Below are positions 18,208 through 27,300 of a stretch of DNA of 40,487 nt, one piece after another; position 1 is the stretch's first letter; each line of letters begins with the position of its first letter. The stretch is taken from assembly GCA_021161675.1 (NCBI GenBank), contig JAGHAF010000052.1, positions 1 through 40,487 on the forward strand. The letters are read 5' to 3'. The translations under genes were made by a program, and so were the position numbers. Source of the DNA: Planctomycetota bacterium. Lineage in GTDB: Bacteria > Planctomycetota > Brocadiia > SM23-32. Below the pieces are notes generated by a model. It was not told where the DNA came from. It did not search any database and worked only from the letters and a program-made list of their open reading frames with translations.

Positions 18208-18242
18208 GCGTTGCCGGCGGCCCCAACTCCCCCACCGTACTT

Positions 18243-18926
18243 TCAAACGGTGTGGTCTAGCGGGAGGCCAAGTTTCTCATAAAGTTGGCGGCGCACGGGC
18301 CGATCCGCCGCCTGAATCAGCAGCGCGCGCCGCGCTACCTCATCCGCCTCTTCTTGAGGCACAACGATGACCCCGTCGTCATCACCGACAATAACGTCCC
18401 CCGGTCTTACCCGAACGCCTGCACAGATGATCGGTTCGTTACTCGATACCGGCCCTATTCGACCCATCGGATGGGCGAATGTGCGCACGGTGCAGAAAAC
18501 CGGAATCTTCTCAAGTATGCACTCATATGAGTCGCGGCAGCATCCGTCAATGACGTACCCGACAACCCCCCTCGTTAGCCCCTCGAGGGTGTTATTGGAA
18601 CCAAGAATCCCCGCTCGGGTCCTCTTTGCGTCAATGACCAGGACCTGGTCGGGCGCTCCCCACGGACCAGCCTCGCGCCAGAGAGGATTCGAGCCGCCAT
18701 ATTGGTTCTTTTCGAATTCCTCATAACTCATAGGAGGAAGGGGTTTGTCGATGACGTCGTATTCCGCAGTGTGGGCTATACCGGCAAAGTGAAGGCCGGA
18801 CCACATGGGACGCATGGCAATGTCCATTTCGTATTGCTGCTGCATGCCCATTGAGTCGAGAGCATCCGAGACGTCGGTGGTCCGCACCTGGCGGAACACG
18901 TCAATAGTTTCTTTGCTTACACACAT
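18243..18926 (-). CDS. RraA-like family protein (aldolase/decarboxylase-like)
   Basis: A 227-residue member of the RraA / demethylmenaquinone-methyltransferase-like fold. Despite the names, many members are metal-dependent 4-hydroxy-4-methyl-2-oxoglutarate aldolases or oxaloacetate decarboxylases. Seen: VSDALDSMG near the start, the glycine-rich GVVGYVIDGCCRD active-site loop with D-x3-R-D, and VIVGDDDGVIVVP. GGGGAGG precedes the ATG at 18926. It begins 26 bp after the DUF4276 gene and could be co-transcribed with it. With a sugar-acid pathway on one side and a second paralogue at 21072, a role in 2-oxo-acid metabolism is more likely than RNase E control. Confidence 0.83.
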   Translation of the reverse strand: MCVSKETIDVFRQVRTTDVSDALDSMGMQQQYEMDIAMRPMWSGLHFAGIAHTAEYDVIDKPLPPMSYEEFEKNQYGGSNPLWREAGPWGAPDQVLVIDAKRTRAGILGSNNTLEGLTRGVVGYVIDGCCRDSYECILEKIPVFCTVRTFAHPMGRIGPVSSNEPIICAGVRVRPGDVIVGDDDGVIVVPQEEADEVARRALLIQAADRPVRRQLYEKLGLPLDHTV

Positions 18927-18952
18927 GTCGATCCTCCCCTTCTATTTTTCGT

Positions 18953-19657
18953 TCAAAAGCTGCCCAAAGCAGGATTGCTCCCTCCACGGCCCGGCAGCGC
19001 GGCAAGCCGCTCGATCCAGTCGTTGAAATGCGGACATTCACGGCGGAGCCTCTCCATGCCGATTCTGCCGGCGATCGTGGGTCCATCTATGACCTTCTCG
19101 TATGAACGCAGCTCCGCCAGGATGCGTTTTGACGGCGGCAACTCGTTGTCAATATGCTCCGGCGTCCCAAATCTTTCTCGGATACGCACGAGCGCCTCTA
19201 CTTGTTTCTGTTTTCTGGGGAAACGCGTCTGAAATGCTTCAGGGTCAGCAAAGAGGAGGGCCTCGAACTCATGCACCTGGATGTATGGGATGAACCGCGC
19301 GCGCTCGTGGTTGATGTCCTGATGCAGTCGTTTCTCAAGCCGCAGGGCGCGTTCCAGATCGCTTCTGGCCGAATCGGCCTCTTCATAGCCCGGGAAGTCG
19401 GCGGGAATGGCGTATAGATCGATCATCGTGGAGAAATACGCCTCAGGGCGCCTGTCCTCGCGGATCCAGCGCATCAAGTCTCTTTTCAGCTTCGAGTAGT
19501 CCGTTAAACCGCCTCTGTATATCTTCCCGTGTTTCCGTGCGGTCTCGACGCAACGAGCGCGGCAGGTCACACCCCGCGCGGCGAGATACGGGCGCAGAAC
19601 ATCACGGACAAAGGTTTCTTCGGTTTGCCCCTCCACTACCAGGTTCAAGCTTGTCAC
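18953..19657 (-). CDS. DUF4276 family (Toprim-like) protein
   Basis: A 234-residue protein with the hallmarks of DUF4276: N-terminal LNLVVEGQTEETFV (E9 and the E13/E14 pair, as in Toprim and OLD nucleases), FSTMIDLYAIPADFPG with D80, and YIQVHEFEALLFADPEAF (H129 to E132). These acidic clusters suggest a metal-dependent nuclease fold; catalysis itself is not proven for the family. I choose the GTG at 19657: it overlaps the ATPase stop as GTGA and has GGAGGGAG nine bases upstream. The same frame runs to a GTG at 19693 inside the ATPase gene. Coupling to an OLD-like ATPase points to a conflict or defence module. Confidence 0.83.
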   Translation of the reverse strand: MTSLNLVVEGQTEETFVRDVLRPYLAARGVTCRARCVETARKHGKIYRGGLTDYSKLKRDLMRWIREDRRPEAYFSTMIDLYAIPADFPGYEEADSARSDLERALRLEKRLHQDINHERARFIPYIQVHEFEALLFADPEAFQTRFPRKQKQVEALVRIRERFGTPEHIDNELPPSKRILAELRSYEKVIDGPTIAGRIGMERLRRECPHFNDWIERLAALPGRGGSNPALGSF

Positions 19658-20799
19658 CGGGATGGTCTCCCTCCGATGACGCTCTTGTGCCACAGTTCAC
19701 TGAGGCTGTAGTCTTGCAACCATTCCTCCAATGCCTCTGCGTCGAGCCGGCGGAAAACCGACCTCCATTCCATTTGGGTCGTCGCGGAAGGCGCCGGCAA
19801 GCCCTCCCTGTCCACCGTGATAATGTCTTCGGGATCAAACTCGTCAACTATGGACGGCGATTGAGTCGCCAGGATGATCTGACACTGCTCGATAGCCTTG
19901 CGAACCAGGCCGGCCAGGATCCGAATGGCGTAGGGGTGCAGACCAAGCTCGGGCTCATCAATAATGAGCAGGCTGGGAAGTTCCCCCTCAGGCTGGAGCA
20001 GAAGCGTCGAGAGCGCCATGAACCGCAAGAGGCCGTCCGAAAGCTGATGTGGTCCGAAAACATAATCGTTGCCGGGCTCCTGCCAGTTCAAAGAAATAAG
20101 CTCCTCATTCGCCCTTTCCGGGCTCAGGTAGAAGTCCCCGAACTGCGGCGCGACCTGTCTTATTGTCTCGACGATTCGCTGGTAGTACTGTTCTTCGGTC
20201 TGCTTGAGAAGATAGAGATATGCGGCCAGGTTGGCCCCATCGCCATATAGATGCTGGTTTTGCTCAATCTTGCACTTTCCACGGATTTTCGCCCCTGCTG
20301 ACGTGTCGTGGAACTGGAAGCGCTTGCACCGCCTAAGAACGTCCCTCACGGCCCTGGCGGTGTCGTCCTCTTGCGCAGCCTCGCTGAGCTTTGTTTCCTT
20401 GTGGCCGGCCCCAAGCCTGATAGTCCTTGCGCCGGGGTGGCCCTCCTCATAGTGGCTGACCGTCTCGTCCGCGAAGACAAGCGTATCGTCGGCCGCCGAT
20501 GAAAGCGCCATGTGGTAAACATCTCGACTGCCGCCATTTGTGAAAGTGAGCCGCGCATCTATCTGTGGTGTGCGCTTGCCGCCATAGTAGAACAGCGAGT
20601 TCGCCCCGCCCGCGCGCGCGACCAGCAGTTGCAGGTTGCCGTTGATCATGAATCCCAGCATCTTGAGGAAGAATACGAGATTCGACTTCCCGGCGGCGTT
20701 GCCCCCGATCAGGACGTTAATGGGCCCGAATCGCAGGTCCATCTCCTTTATCGAGGCGAAGCCCGACAGCTCGAGACGCTCCAGGCATTTTTCGCGCAT
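19654..20799 (-). CDS. OLD/AAA-type ATPase paired with DUF4276
   Basis: A 381-residue ATPase of the SMC/ABC-like AAA_21 group. Seen: N-terminal LERLELSGFASIKEM followed by the P-loop GGNAAGKS (32-39), the ABC signature as HQLSDGLLRFMAL, Walker B LLIIDEPELGLHP with D281 and E282, and ATQSPSIVDEF at the switch. There is no fused Toprim domain as in class 1 OLD proteins; the DUF4276 partner takes that place, overlapping by four bases. I start at the ATG at 20799, seven bases after AGGGAG; the frame is open to 21027 but crosses its own predicted promoter. Such pairs resemble PARIS (AriA plus the Toprim AriB) and are likely anti-phage. Confidence 0.87.
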   Translation of the reverse strand: MREKCLERLELSGFASIKEMDLRFGPINVLIGGNAAGKSNLVFFLKMLGFMINGNLQLLVARAGGANSLFYYGGKRTPQIDARLTFTNGGSRDVYHMALSSAADDTLVFADETVSHYEEGHPGARTIRLGAGHKETKLSEAAQEDDTARAVRDVLRRCKRFQFHDTSAGAKIRGKCKIEQNQHLYGDGANLAAYLYLLKQTEEQYYQRIVETIRQVAPQFGDFYLSPERANEELISLNWQEPGNDYVFGPHQLSDGLLRFMALSTLLLQPEGELPSLLIIDEPELGLHPYAIRILAGLVRKAIEQCQIILATQSPSIVDEFDPEDIITVDREGLPAPSATTQMEWRSVFRRLDAEALEEWLQDYSLSELWHKSVIGGRPSR

Positions 20800-20900
20800 T
20801 CTGCGACTCCCTGTTCTGTTGGGACGAGCGCTCTGGGAAAGCCAGCGATTCGCGTCCCATCCCGTGGGATGAAGGCGCCTTTTCGTGCCACGTTGCTGCA

Positions 20901-20928
20901 ATTGTACGTCGCAGGGCCGCATTGTCAA
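20901..20928 (-). promoter_or_regulatory. Promoter of the ATPase-DUF4276 unit
   Basis: On the minus strand TTGACA (20923-20928) and TACAAT (20901-20906) are separated by 16 bases, giving a near-consensus promoter and a leader of about 95 bases before the ATG at 20799. The leader holds a CATCCC-GT-GGGATG palindrome at 20858-20871 that could be an operator. Confidence 0.7.
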
Positions 20929-20958
20929 TCTGTCTTCTATTGTCCGCCGCTCCCATCG

Positions 20959-20987
20959 TTGACAGATTTTGCCCCGCTCACTACAAT
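20959..20987 (+). promoter_or_regulatory. Promoter of the RraA-like/UroD-like pair
   Basis: TTGACA at 20959-20964 and TACAAT at 20982-20987 with a 17-base spacer form a near-perfect sigma-70-type promoter. The start is predicted near 20994, giving a leader of about 80 bases. Its -35 box is 30 bp from that of the divergent ATPase promoter. Confidence 0.75.
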
Positions 20988-21071
20988 CGCATTCCAATAT
21001 GCCCTTGTTCGGACGGACGCTGTTCAACGCGACAGAACCGTCCTAATGCCGGACTTTCTCAGGCAAGGTGA

Positions 21072-21797
21072 ATGATGGAAAAACGAGAACGGCGCGAATT
21101 GCTGGAGCAGTGCGCGGGGATTCGCCTTACCGATTGGCACGACGCCCTGGACACCATCGGGCTCTTCGATCGGGGATTGATGCGGCGGGAAATCAAGCCG
21201 CTGTGGCGGGACATCCAGAACTTCGAGCACTGCATCGTGGGGATTGCGTTTACGCTCCGCTACGTGCCTTCCTCGGAAGCCATCGTCGCGGAAGACGTCG
21301 AGGATTTCCAACAGCAGGAGGGGGAGTGGTACGGGCGCGAGCCAAACTGGCCGGACGCGCTCCAGCCGGGCGACGTCATCGTCATAGATGGCGCCAATAC
21401 CGGCGACACCGGTTACGTCGGCTCGATGAACTCCATGTCCTGGCTGGCGAAGGGCGCCGTAGGCATTGTGACCGATAGCGGCGTCAGAGACACTGACGAG
21501 ATAATCAAGCAGCGCATCCCGCTCTACTGCGACGGCGTCTCACGGGGCATAATCCCGGGCCGGGTCGAACTGGATTCCTATCAGGAGCCCGTGCAGTGCG
21601 GAGGCGTCTACGTGCAACCGGGTGATCTGGTGGTCGGCGACGGCGACGGGGTGATCGTCATACCCGCGGACAGAATCGAGCAGGCACTGCCCATCGCCCG
21701 CCGGATTCACCAAGATGACCAGAAGGCGCGCGCCCGTCTCTACAAGAGACTGGGCATCCCACCCGATTCAACCCTCGGCGATGCCGCGCACATTTGA
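21072..21797 (+). CDS. RraA-like family protein, second paralogue
   Basis: A 241-residue RraA-fold protein sharing the family plan with the gene at 18243 but clearly diverged. It has LTDWHDALDTIG, IVTDSGVRDTDE as the D-x3-R-D active-site loop, and LVVGDGDGVIVIP. The central segment between GDVIVIDGAN and the active-site loop is longer. Two ATGs (21072 and 21075) follow AAGG; the second has better spacing. It is probably transcribed with the UroD-like gene 67 bp downstream from the promoter at 20959. Likely a metal-dependent aldolase or decarboxylase on a 2-oxo acid; the substrate is unknown. Confidence 0.82.
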   Translation: MMEKRERRELLEQCAGIRLTDWHDALDTIGLFDRGLMRREIKPLWRDIQNFEHCIVGIAFTLRYVPSSEAIVAEDVEDFQQQEGEWYGREPNWPDALQPGDVIVIDGANTGDTGYVGSMNSMSWLAKGAVGIVTDSGVRDTDEIIKQRIPLYCDGVSRGIIPGRVELDSYQEPVQCGGVYVQPGDLVVGDGDGVIVIPADRIEQALPIARRIHQDDQKARARLYKRLGIPPDSTLGDAAHI

Positions 21798-21864
21798 TGT
21801 AACCTGCGCATTCAGTTATTAAGTCCGGCAGCCGAGAGCAATAGTCTACGCGGAGCGCTTCAAG

Positions 21865-22968
21865 ATGCTACAGAGCCCGTTTTCCGTCGACGTCCAGCCC
21901 GATTGGCAGGGCCTGCGCGACTGCATTCTGCGCAAAGGAACGCCCGAGCGCGTCCATCACATCGAGCTGTTCATAGACTGGGAAGTCCAGCAAGAGATTT
22001 GCCGGCGCTATGGACTGCTGGAAGGGCTCCACGAGGATGCCCCGGATTTCCTGTGTAAGCGCCAGATACGGCTGCAGCGCTTCCTTGGCTACGATTACGT
22101 GCGGCAGGGCCTGGATAATCTGGGAGCGAAACTGAACAGAATCTCAGCCGAGGATACGGCTGAACTCGCCAGGTCGGGCGGCCGAGACTTCATGAACGAA
22201 CACAAAGGCCCCATCACGAACTGGCAGGAGTTCGAGGACTACCCCTGGCCCGACCCCGAAGCGGCCACCACCAATATGCTTGAATGCTATGAGCAGAACC
22301 TGCCAGAGGATATGTGCGTGATCGGCAGCGGCGGTTTCGCACACTTCGCCGAGTGGCTTACCTGGCTGATGGGCTACGAGACGCTCTGCTACGCGCTCTA
22401 CGACCAGCGCGACCTGGTCAAGGCCATCTCCGATCGCCTGATGGAGATCTTCCAGGTGTCGCTGCGGCGCATGTTGGAGTTCGACTGCGTCAAAATAGTC
22501 TGGGGACCCGATGATATGGGGTTCAAGACGGGCACTCTCATAAGCCCCCACGACCTGCGGGAGTTCGTCCTGCCCGGTCACAAACTGATGGCCCGGATGG
22601 CCCACGACGCAGGGCTGCCCTATCTGCTCCATAGCTGCGGGAAACTGGATGACATTATGGACGATTTGCTCGACGACGTGAAGATCGATGCCCTCCATTC
22701 CTTCGAGGATAGCATCGAACCCGTCGCTGAATCCTGCGAGAAATACGGCGACCGCATTGCGCTTCTGGGCGGCATTGACATGGACTTTCTCGCCCGCGCG
22801 GACGAGGAGCAGATACGCCGCCGCGTGCGCCGCACCCTGAAACAATGCCTGCCGGGAGGCGGCTACTGCCTGGGAAGCGGCAACAGCATTGCCAACTACA
22901 TACCGGTTGACAACTACCTTGCCATGCTTGACGAGGGCCGCAAGTTCGACCCCTCCAGCGACCTTTAA
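21865..22968 (+). CDS. Uroporphyrinogen decarboxylase (URO-D) family protein
   Basis: A 367-residue TIM-barrel protein of the URO-D superfamily. This superfamily includes HemE but also many corrinoid methyltransferases (MtaA/MtbA-like) and uncharacterised catabolic enzymes. Seen: GSGGFAHFAEWLTWLMGYE, DDMGFKTGTLISPHDLREFVLPGHK, and LLHSCGKLDDIMDDL, whose H-x-C-G resembles the zinc site of the methyltransferase branch. It ends with a GGGYCLGSGNSI loop. The HemE N-terminal substrate arginines are not evident, so haem synthesis is unlikely. GGAG lies about ten bases before the ATG. Linkage to an RraA-like gene suggests use of a methoxylated or carboxylated small molecule, as an inference. Confidence 0.85.
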   Translation: MLQSPFSVDVQPDWQGLRDCILRKGTPERVHHIELFIDWEVQQEICRRYGLLEGLHEDAPDFLCKRQIRLQRFLGYDYVRQGLDNLGAKLNRISAEDTAELARSGGRDFMNEHKGPITNWQEFEDYPWPDPEAATTNMLECYEQNLPEDMCVIGSGGFAHFAEWLTWLMGYETLCYALYDQRDLVKAISDRLMEIFQVSLRRMLEFDCVKIVWGPDDMGFKTGTLISPHDLREFVLPGHKLMARMAHDAGLPYLLHSCGKLDDIMDDLLDDVKIDALHSFEDSIEPVAESCEKYGDRIALLGGIDMDFLARADEEQIRRRVRRTLKQCLPGGGYCLGSGNSIANYIPVDNYLAMLDEGRKFDPSSDL

Positions 22969-23151
22969 GCTGTCGGCTTCCCCTTGCTGTTGCGTTGCGA
23001 TGGACAACATGCGACAATAGGTGACGCTGGATTCTGTGAACATAATGTCCTTGTTTTGCGCCTTCGAGCGTCGCTCGGCGCAGTTTAGCCACCATCCCCC
23101 CTTTTGGGCGCGATGGACATTTTAGAAAACCAACATCGCAGGAGAAGACGC

Positions 23152-23961
23152 GTGCGAAACCATGTCATGCTTTTCTGTTTATTGATTCTGGCGCTGGCCC
23201 TTTCCGTACATGCAACATTCACCTTTGCGCAGCAGCAACCGGCGACAGTGGGACTGCAGAGCGCCAGCCCGGATGTGAGCGTCCCGAACGCGCAACCCCC
23301 CAAAGAAGGGCTCACAACCGGAGAGGCCTTCTGGCTGAAGCTGAAGCAGGGCGGCAGCGTGATGATATTCCTCGGCCTGGCTTCGGTGGCCGGCGTCGCC
23401 TGTATCATCGAGAGACTCGTCAATCTGCGCCGGGCAAAGATGGTTCCGGAGGGCCTGGCGGACAAGGCGGACGAGTTATGGCAGGCGGGGAAATGGCAAC
23501 AGCTGGAAGCCATGACGGAAAAGGGCAATAGCATGTTGGCCAGGATCATCTCCGTCATCCTTGATCACCGTCATCGCAGCGCCTCCGCTGTCTCTACGCT
23601 GGCGGGGGAAATGGCCTCGCGAGACCTGCGAAGGGAGCAACAAAGGGCATATCCCATGGCCGTTGTCGCCACAGTGTCCCCCCTGTTGGGACTGCTGGGC
23701 ACGGTGGTAGGCATGATCGGCGCTTTCGACAAGGTGGCCGCCGCCGGCTCGCTGGGGGATGCCTCCATGCTGGGCGGCGACATTTCCAAGGCGCTGATTA
23801 CCACCGCCACAGGTCTGAGCATCGCCGTTCCGGCGCTCGTGTTCTATCACTACTTCAAGACCCGGATCAGCGCTTACTCGCTGCTGCTGGAGGAAGAAGT
23901 AAGCGAATTGATAAACCTCTGGTTCGCTCCGAAGCCCGAGGAGGTAGCAAATGCAGACTGA
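23152..23961 (+). CDS. exbB: ExbB/TolQ-like proton channel subunit with signal peptide
   Basis: Inner-membrane subunit of a proton-motive-force motor (269 aa). I use the GTG at 23152, seven bases after AGGAG, because the protein then begins with a clean signal sequence: RNH, then a hydrophobic stretch through about residue 20, then ATFTFAQ. Upstream in-frame starts at 23104 and 23113 would add a charged extension. A Pro/Gln-rich spacer leads to helix 1 (about 69-87), a cytoplasmic domain, then helices 2 and 3 with the family motif SPLLGLLGTVVGM and ISKALITTATGLSIAVPAL. It overlaps exbD by 11 bp. Signal-peptide-bearing ExbBs are known in several non-model phyla. Confidence 0.92.
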   Translation: MRNHVMLFCLLILALALSVHATFTFAQQQPATVGLQSASPDVSVPNAQPPKEGLTTGEAFWLKLKQGGSVMIFLGLASVAGVACIIERLVNLRRAKMVPEGLADKADELWQAGKWQQLEAMTEKGNSMLARIISVILDHRHRSASAVSTLAGEMASRDLRREQQRAYPMAVVATVSPLLGLLGTVVGMIGAFDKVAAAGSLGDASMLGGDISKALITTATGLSIAVPALVFYHYFKTRISAYSLLLEEEVSELINLWFAPKPEEVANAD

Positions 23962-24373
23962 GATGGAAGACAAGGACGAGGTGGAAGTGCAGATGGCGCC
24001 GTTGGTGGATTGCGTCTTCTTGTTGCTGATCTTCTTCCTCGTAGCCACTACTCTGAAGAAGATCGAGAAGGAATTGCCTCTCGAACTGCCGGAGGCCTCG
24101 GCGGCCATAAGTCGCAAAGTCGTCAGCAACCTGGTCATTATCTCCATCGATGCAGACGCCAACCTATACCTCGGCTCCGAACCGGTTGAGCAGGGCTTTT
24201 TGCAGCAAAAGCTCAGAGAAATTGCCAGAGAGGACCCGGAACGTCGTGTCCGGATCGACATGGATCGCGAGGCTCCTGCCCGGGCTTTTGTGGAGGTGAT
24301 CAACATCTGTAACTTCGAAGGGTTGAAGAATGTCGGCATCAAGACCAAAAAACCCGACGCTCAGTTTGGATAG
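23951..24373 (+). CDS. exbD: ExbD/TolR-like motor subunit
   Basis: A 140-residue single-helix protein, partner of ExbB. A short acidic cytoplasmic N-terminus leads to APLVDCVFLLLIFFLV, with the essential membrane aspartate at D20. The periplasmic domain ends with VRIDMDREAPARAFVEVINIC, the usual ExbD fold. GAGGAGG lies six bases before the ATG at 23951, inside the end of exbB. Its own 3' end overlaps the next gene by 44 bp, so the three genes are translationally linked. The protonatable aspartate supports a working proton-driven motor. Confidence 0.92.
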   Translation: MQTEMEDKDEVEVQMAPLVDCVFLLLIFFLVATTLKKIEKELPLELPEASAAISRKVVSNLVIISIDADANLYLGSEPVEQGFLQQKLREIAREDPERRVRIDMDREAPARAFVEVINICNFEGLKNVGIKTKKPDAQFG

Positions 24374-27300
24374 TTCCTCCCGCCTGCGGTGGCGCAGATG
24401 GAGCCGCAAACACGAGCGCGCATGGTTTTTGCTCTCACTCTCGTTGCACGTCCTCACTATTCTTGCGCTCGTTTATCTGACTCCAGTGCACGTCGTCGTG
24501 CGCAAGGCCATCGAGAAAACCAGAACTGAGATGCAGATGTCCGCCAAGCAGTTGAAGGAACTGGCCGAGACCCTCGAGGAGCGCAGCAGCGAGGATATCC
24601 GCCGCAACACCGAAGAGCTTGAGCGTATGCTCGAAGACATCAGCAAGGTGCACGAGGATATCTCCGTCCAGTTCAAGGGCTTCGAGGAGCAGCAGCGCGC
24701 CGCGGCCGCCGAAGAGGCGGCTCTCGAGATGGAAAACGCAATTAAGAACATGGCTACGGCCATCGAATCCATCAGGGATGATGCCCCCATCGCGCAAACC
24801 GATCGCCTCCAGGCGCTTGCGGAACACGCCCAGATGCGCGCTCTCAAGCAACTCGACATGGCCATGTTTGATACGAGCCAGATCGCTGAAAAACAGAAGC
24901 GCGCCTCCGCCGCCCATCAGGACGCAAAGGCGGCGCATAACCGACATCGGGACCAGACGTTCCGCCTCGCCGCGAGCGAACAGAACCTCGAGACAAGCTC
25001 CGAGGTCGCTCGGAAGGCCCGTGAGGAATTGCAGGCCCTGCAGGAGAGCCATGGCGAAGACGCCATGAAACAGAAGGCCGCGCAATTAGAGCAATACGAT
25101 CAACAGGTCAAGAAGCGCACTGAGCAACTCAAGGAAGAACGCCGGCAAGAAGAGCAACTCCATAAGCAAGCCGTCGAAGACCAGGACAAAGCCGTCGCCG
25201 CTCAAACCGAAGCCCTCGACGCGCTCCATCAGAGCGTGCAGACCCGGGAACATGGGGCGCCCAAAGAGGTGGAGACCTCCAGGACAGCCTTGGCCAACGC
25301 CGCCCGCGAGATGGGAAACGCGATCGAGAACTTGCGCAAAGCGGCCGATGCTGTCAGGAGCGACGCCTCTCCTCAGCAGACCCAGCGCTATCAGGCGCTC
25401 GCCGAGCAAGCCCAGCAGCGCGTGGCCGCTGCACTCCAGCAAGCAACGGGGCACAATGAACTCGCGCAGAAGCAGCAACGCGCCTTCCAGGCCAGCACTC
25501 AGGCGAAGAAGAGCTACAAGACGGATCAGGATCGAAAAGCCAAAATCGCCGCCGATGAAAAGCTGCTTGCTGAGAGCGAACAGGCTGCCGCAAACGCGCG
25601 CACGGAATTGGAGGCCCTCCAAAAGGCAGTAGCAAAAAATGCGAATGCCCTCAAGCAGAAGGCATTCCAGGTGGCGCAGGCCGATCAGGCTCTCCAACAG
25701 CGCACCAAGGAATTCGAAGCCCAGAGAAAGGTATCCGAGCAGGTCAAGGCAGAGGCGATCAGCAAACAGGAACAGGCTAAGGCCGATCAAGCTGAAACGC
25801 TCCAGGCCTTGCGGCGAAGCATCGAAGAGAATGCCAGGTTGATGGCTCAGATGGCCAGCGACGCCGAGGAGTTCCAGCAGACCGAGCGTGAGGAGATCGC
25901 CACACCCTCCGAGCAGGCTGTGCGTCTGATGCAAAGCGCCATAGAGAACATGCGCAAATCCGCCGAGTCCATGCAGAAGAACGCCACTAAGCAAGAAATT
26001 GATCGCTTTCTGGCACGCGCTCAGCGGGCCCAGGAGCGCGCTACCGGACAACTCGACAGAGTGGCCTTCGACACGGACAAGGTTCGTCAAAAGCAGCAAA
26101 ATGCGACTGACATTCAGGACGAGGCGAAACGCGCCCACACTGAGCATTACAATCCGAACTCCCAGCCTCCTCCCGAGGCGTATGACATAGACGATACCCA
26201 GGCCGTCGCGGCCGCTCAGCAGGATGTGGAGGATGCCCGCAGAAAATTGGATAACGCCAGGAAGGCGGGCGAGAAAGCTGATGTCATCAAAGCTCTATCC
26301 GACCAGTTGGCGAAGAAAGAGCAACTCGTCGACCAGCGCGCCGCCGAAGTCGCCCAGCGGCGCCAGCATACCAAGGAAAACTATTTCCGAGACCTGGCCA
26401 TCAAGAAAGAGCACGAGGCCCTGGCCGCACAAGAGGACGCGCTCCAGCAACTGGAGCATGGCATCCAGGAGCACGCGCGCCTTATGGCTCAGAGCCCCGA
26501 TTCCTCCACGCCCATGGATATATCCCGACTCTACAAGCAGGCGCGCCGCTTAGAAGATGCCATCGCCGGCACCCTCAAGGAAGTGCGCGCTATGGACCTG
26601 GCCATGATCCGGGACATAAAGCTTGAGCAGGCTCGTAATGATATTGACCTTGTCCGTCCCGTCCGTCCGGAACTCGACACGGAACTGCTCAATTCCGACG
26701 CGCGCACGGGCGAGCAATTCAACGCCCACAAAGCCGAAGTCAGCAAGGCATTGCGTGAAACCGACTCCATGGTCAATCTGGCGAACCGCATGCTCGGTAT
26801 GGCCACTGAGTCTGCCGATAAGATGAGATTCGGCTCAGACGTAGGGGGACGCGGAGTCGGCGGGCTTGCCGACGAGCAGCAGTTCTTCCTTCACATCCGC
26901 AACCTTGCCATGGAAGACATCAGCGGCGATTTCAGCGACATGGCAGACATGATGCGGGCTTTTGAAGAAGGTGGCGCTGAGTTTGCAGAAGCGGGCAGAC
27001 GCGGTAACGGATCGGAGCAAGGAGACGGAACCGGCGAGATGAGCAAGGAAATGGGGGAAGAATTGGGATTGGGTGGCGGTGGGCTCGGCTCCAGCGCTAC
27101 CGGCCCGGCTGCCGGGAAGGCCTACATACCGGCCCTGGGAGCCCGGAAGATTACCTCCGACGGCGTGCCCAGCAAATGGATGTCTGTTGATACGTGGTGG
27201 ACGATCGGCCCGTGGCCGAACCCTCACCGGCGCAATATCGATCGGGAGTACCCGCCCGACACCCTTGTTGACCTGGACGCCAGTTACATCGGCAAGGACG

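Noticed and set aside
19658..19693. Longer start of the DUF4276 gene at the GTG 19693
   Set aside because: The GTG at 19657 has GGAGGGAG at good spacing and gives the typical GTGA overlap with the ATPase stop.
25086..26147. Long leucine-rich frame on the minus strand (353 aa)
   Set aside because: It is the antisense of the coiled-coil repeats; complementing Gln/Glu/Lys codons gives Leu-rich frames. It has no start signal or family motif.
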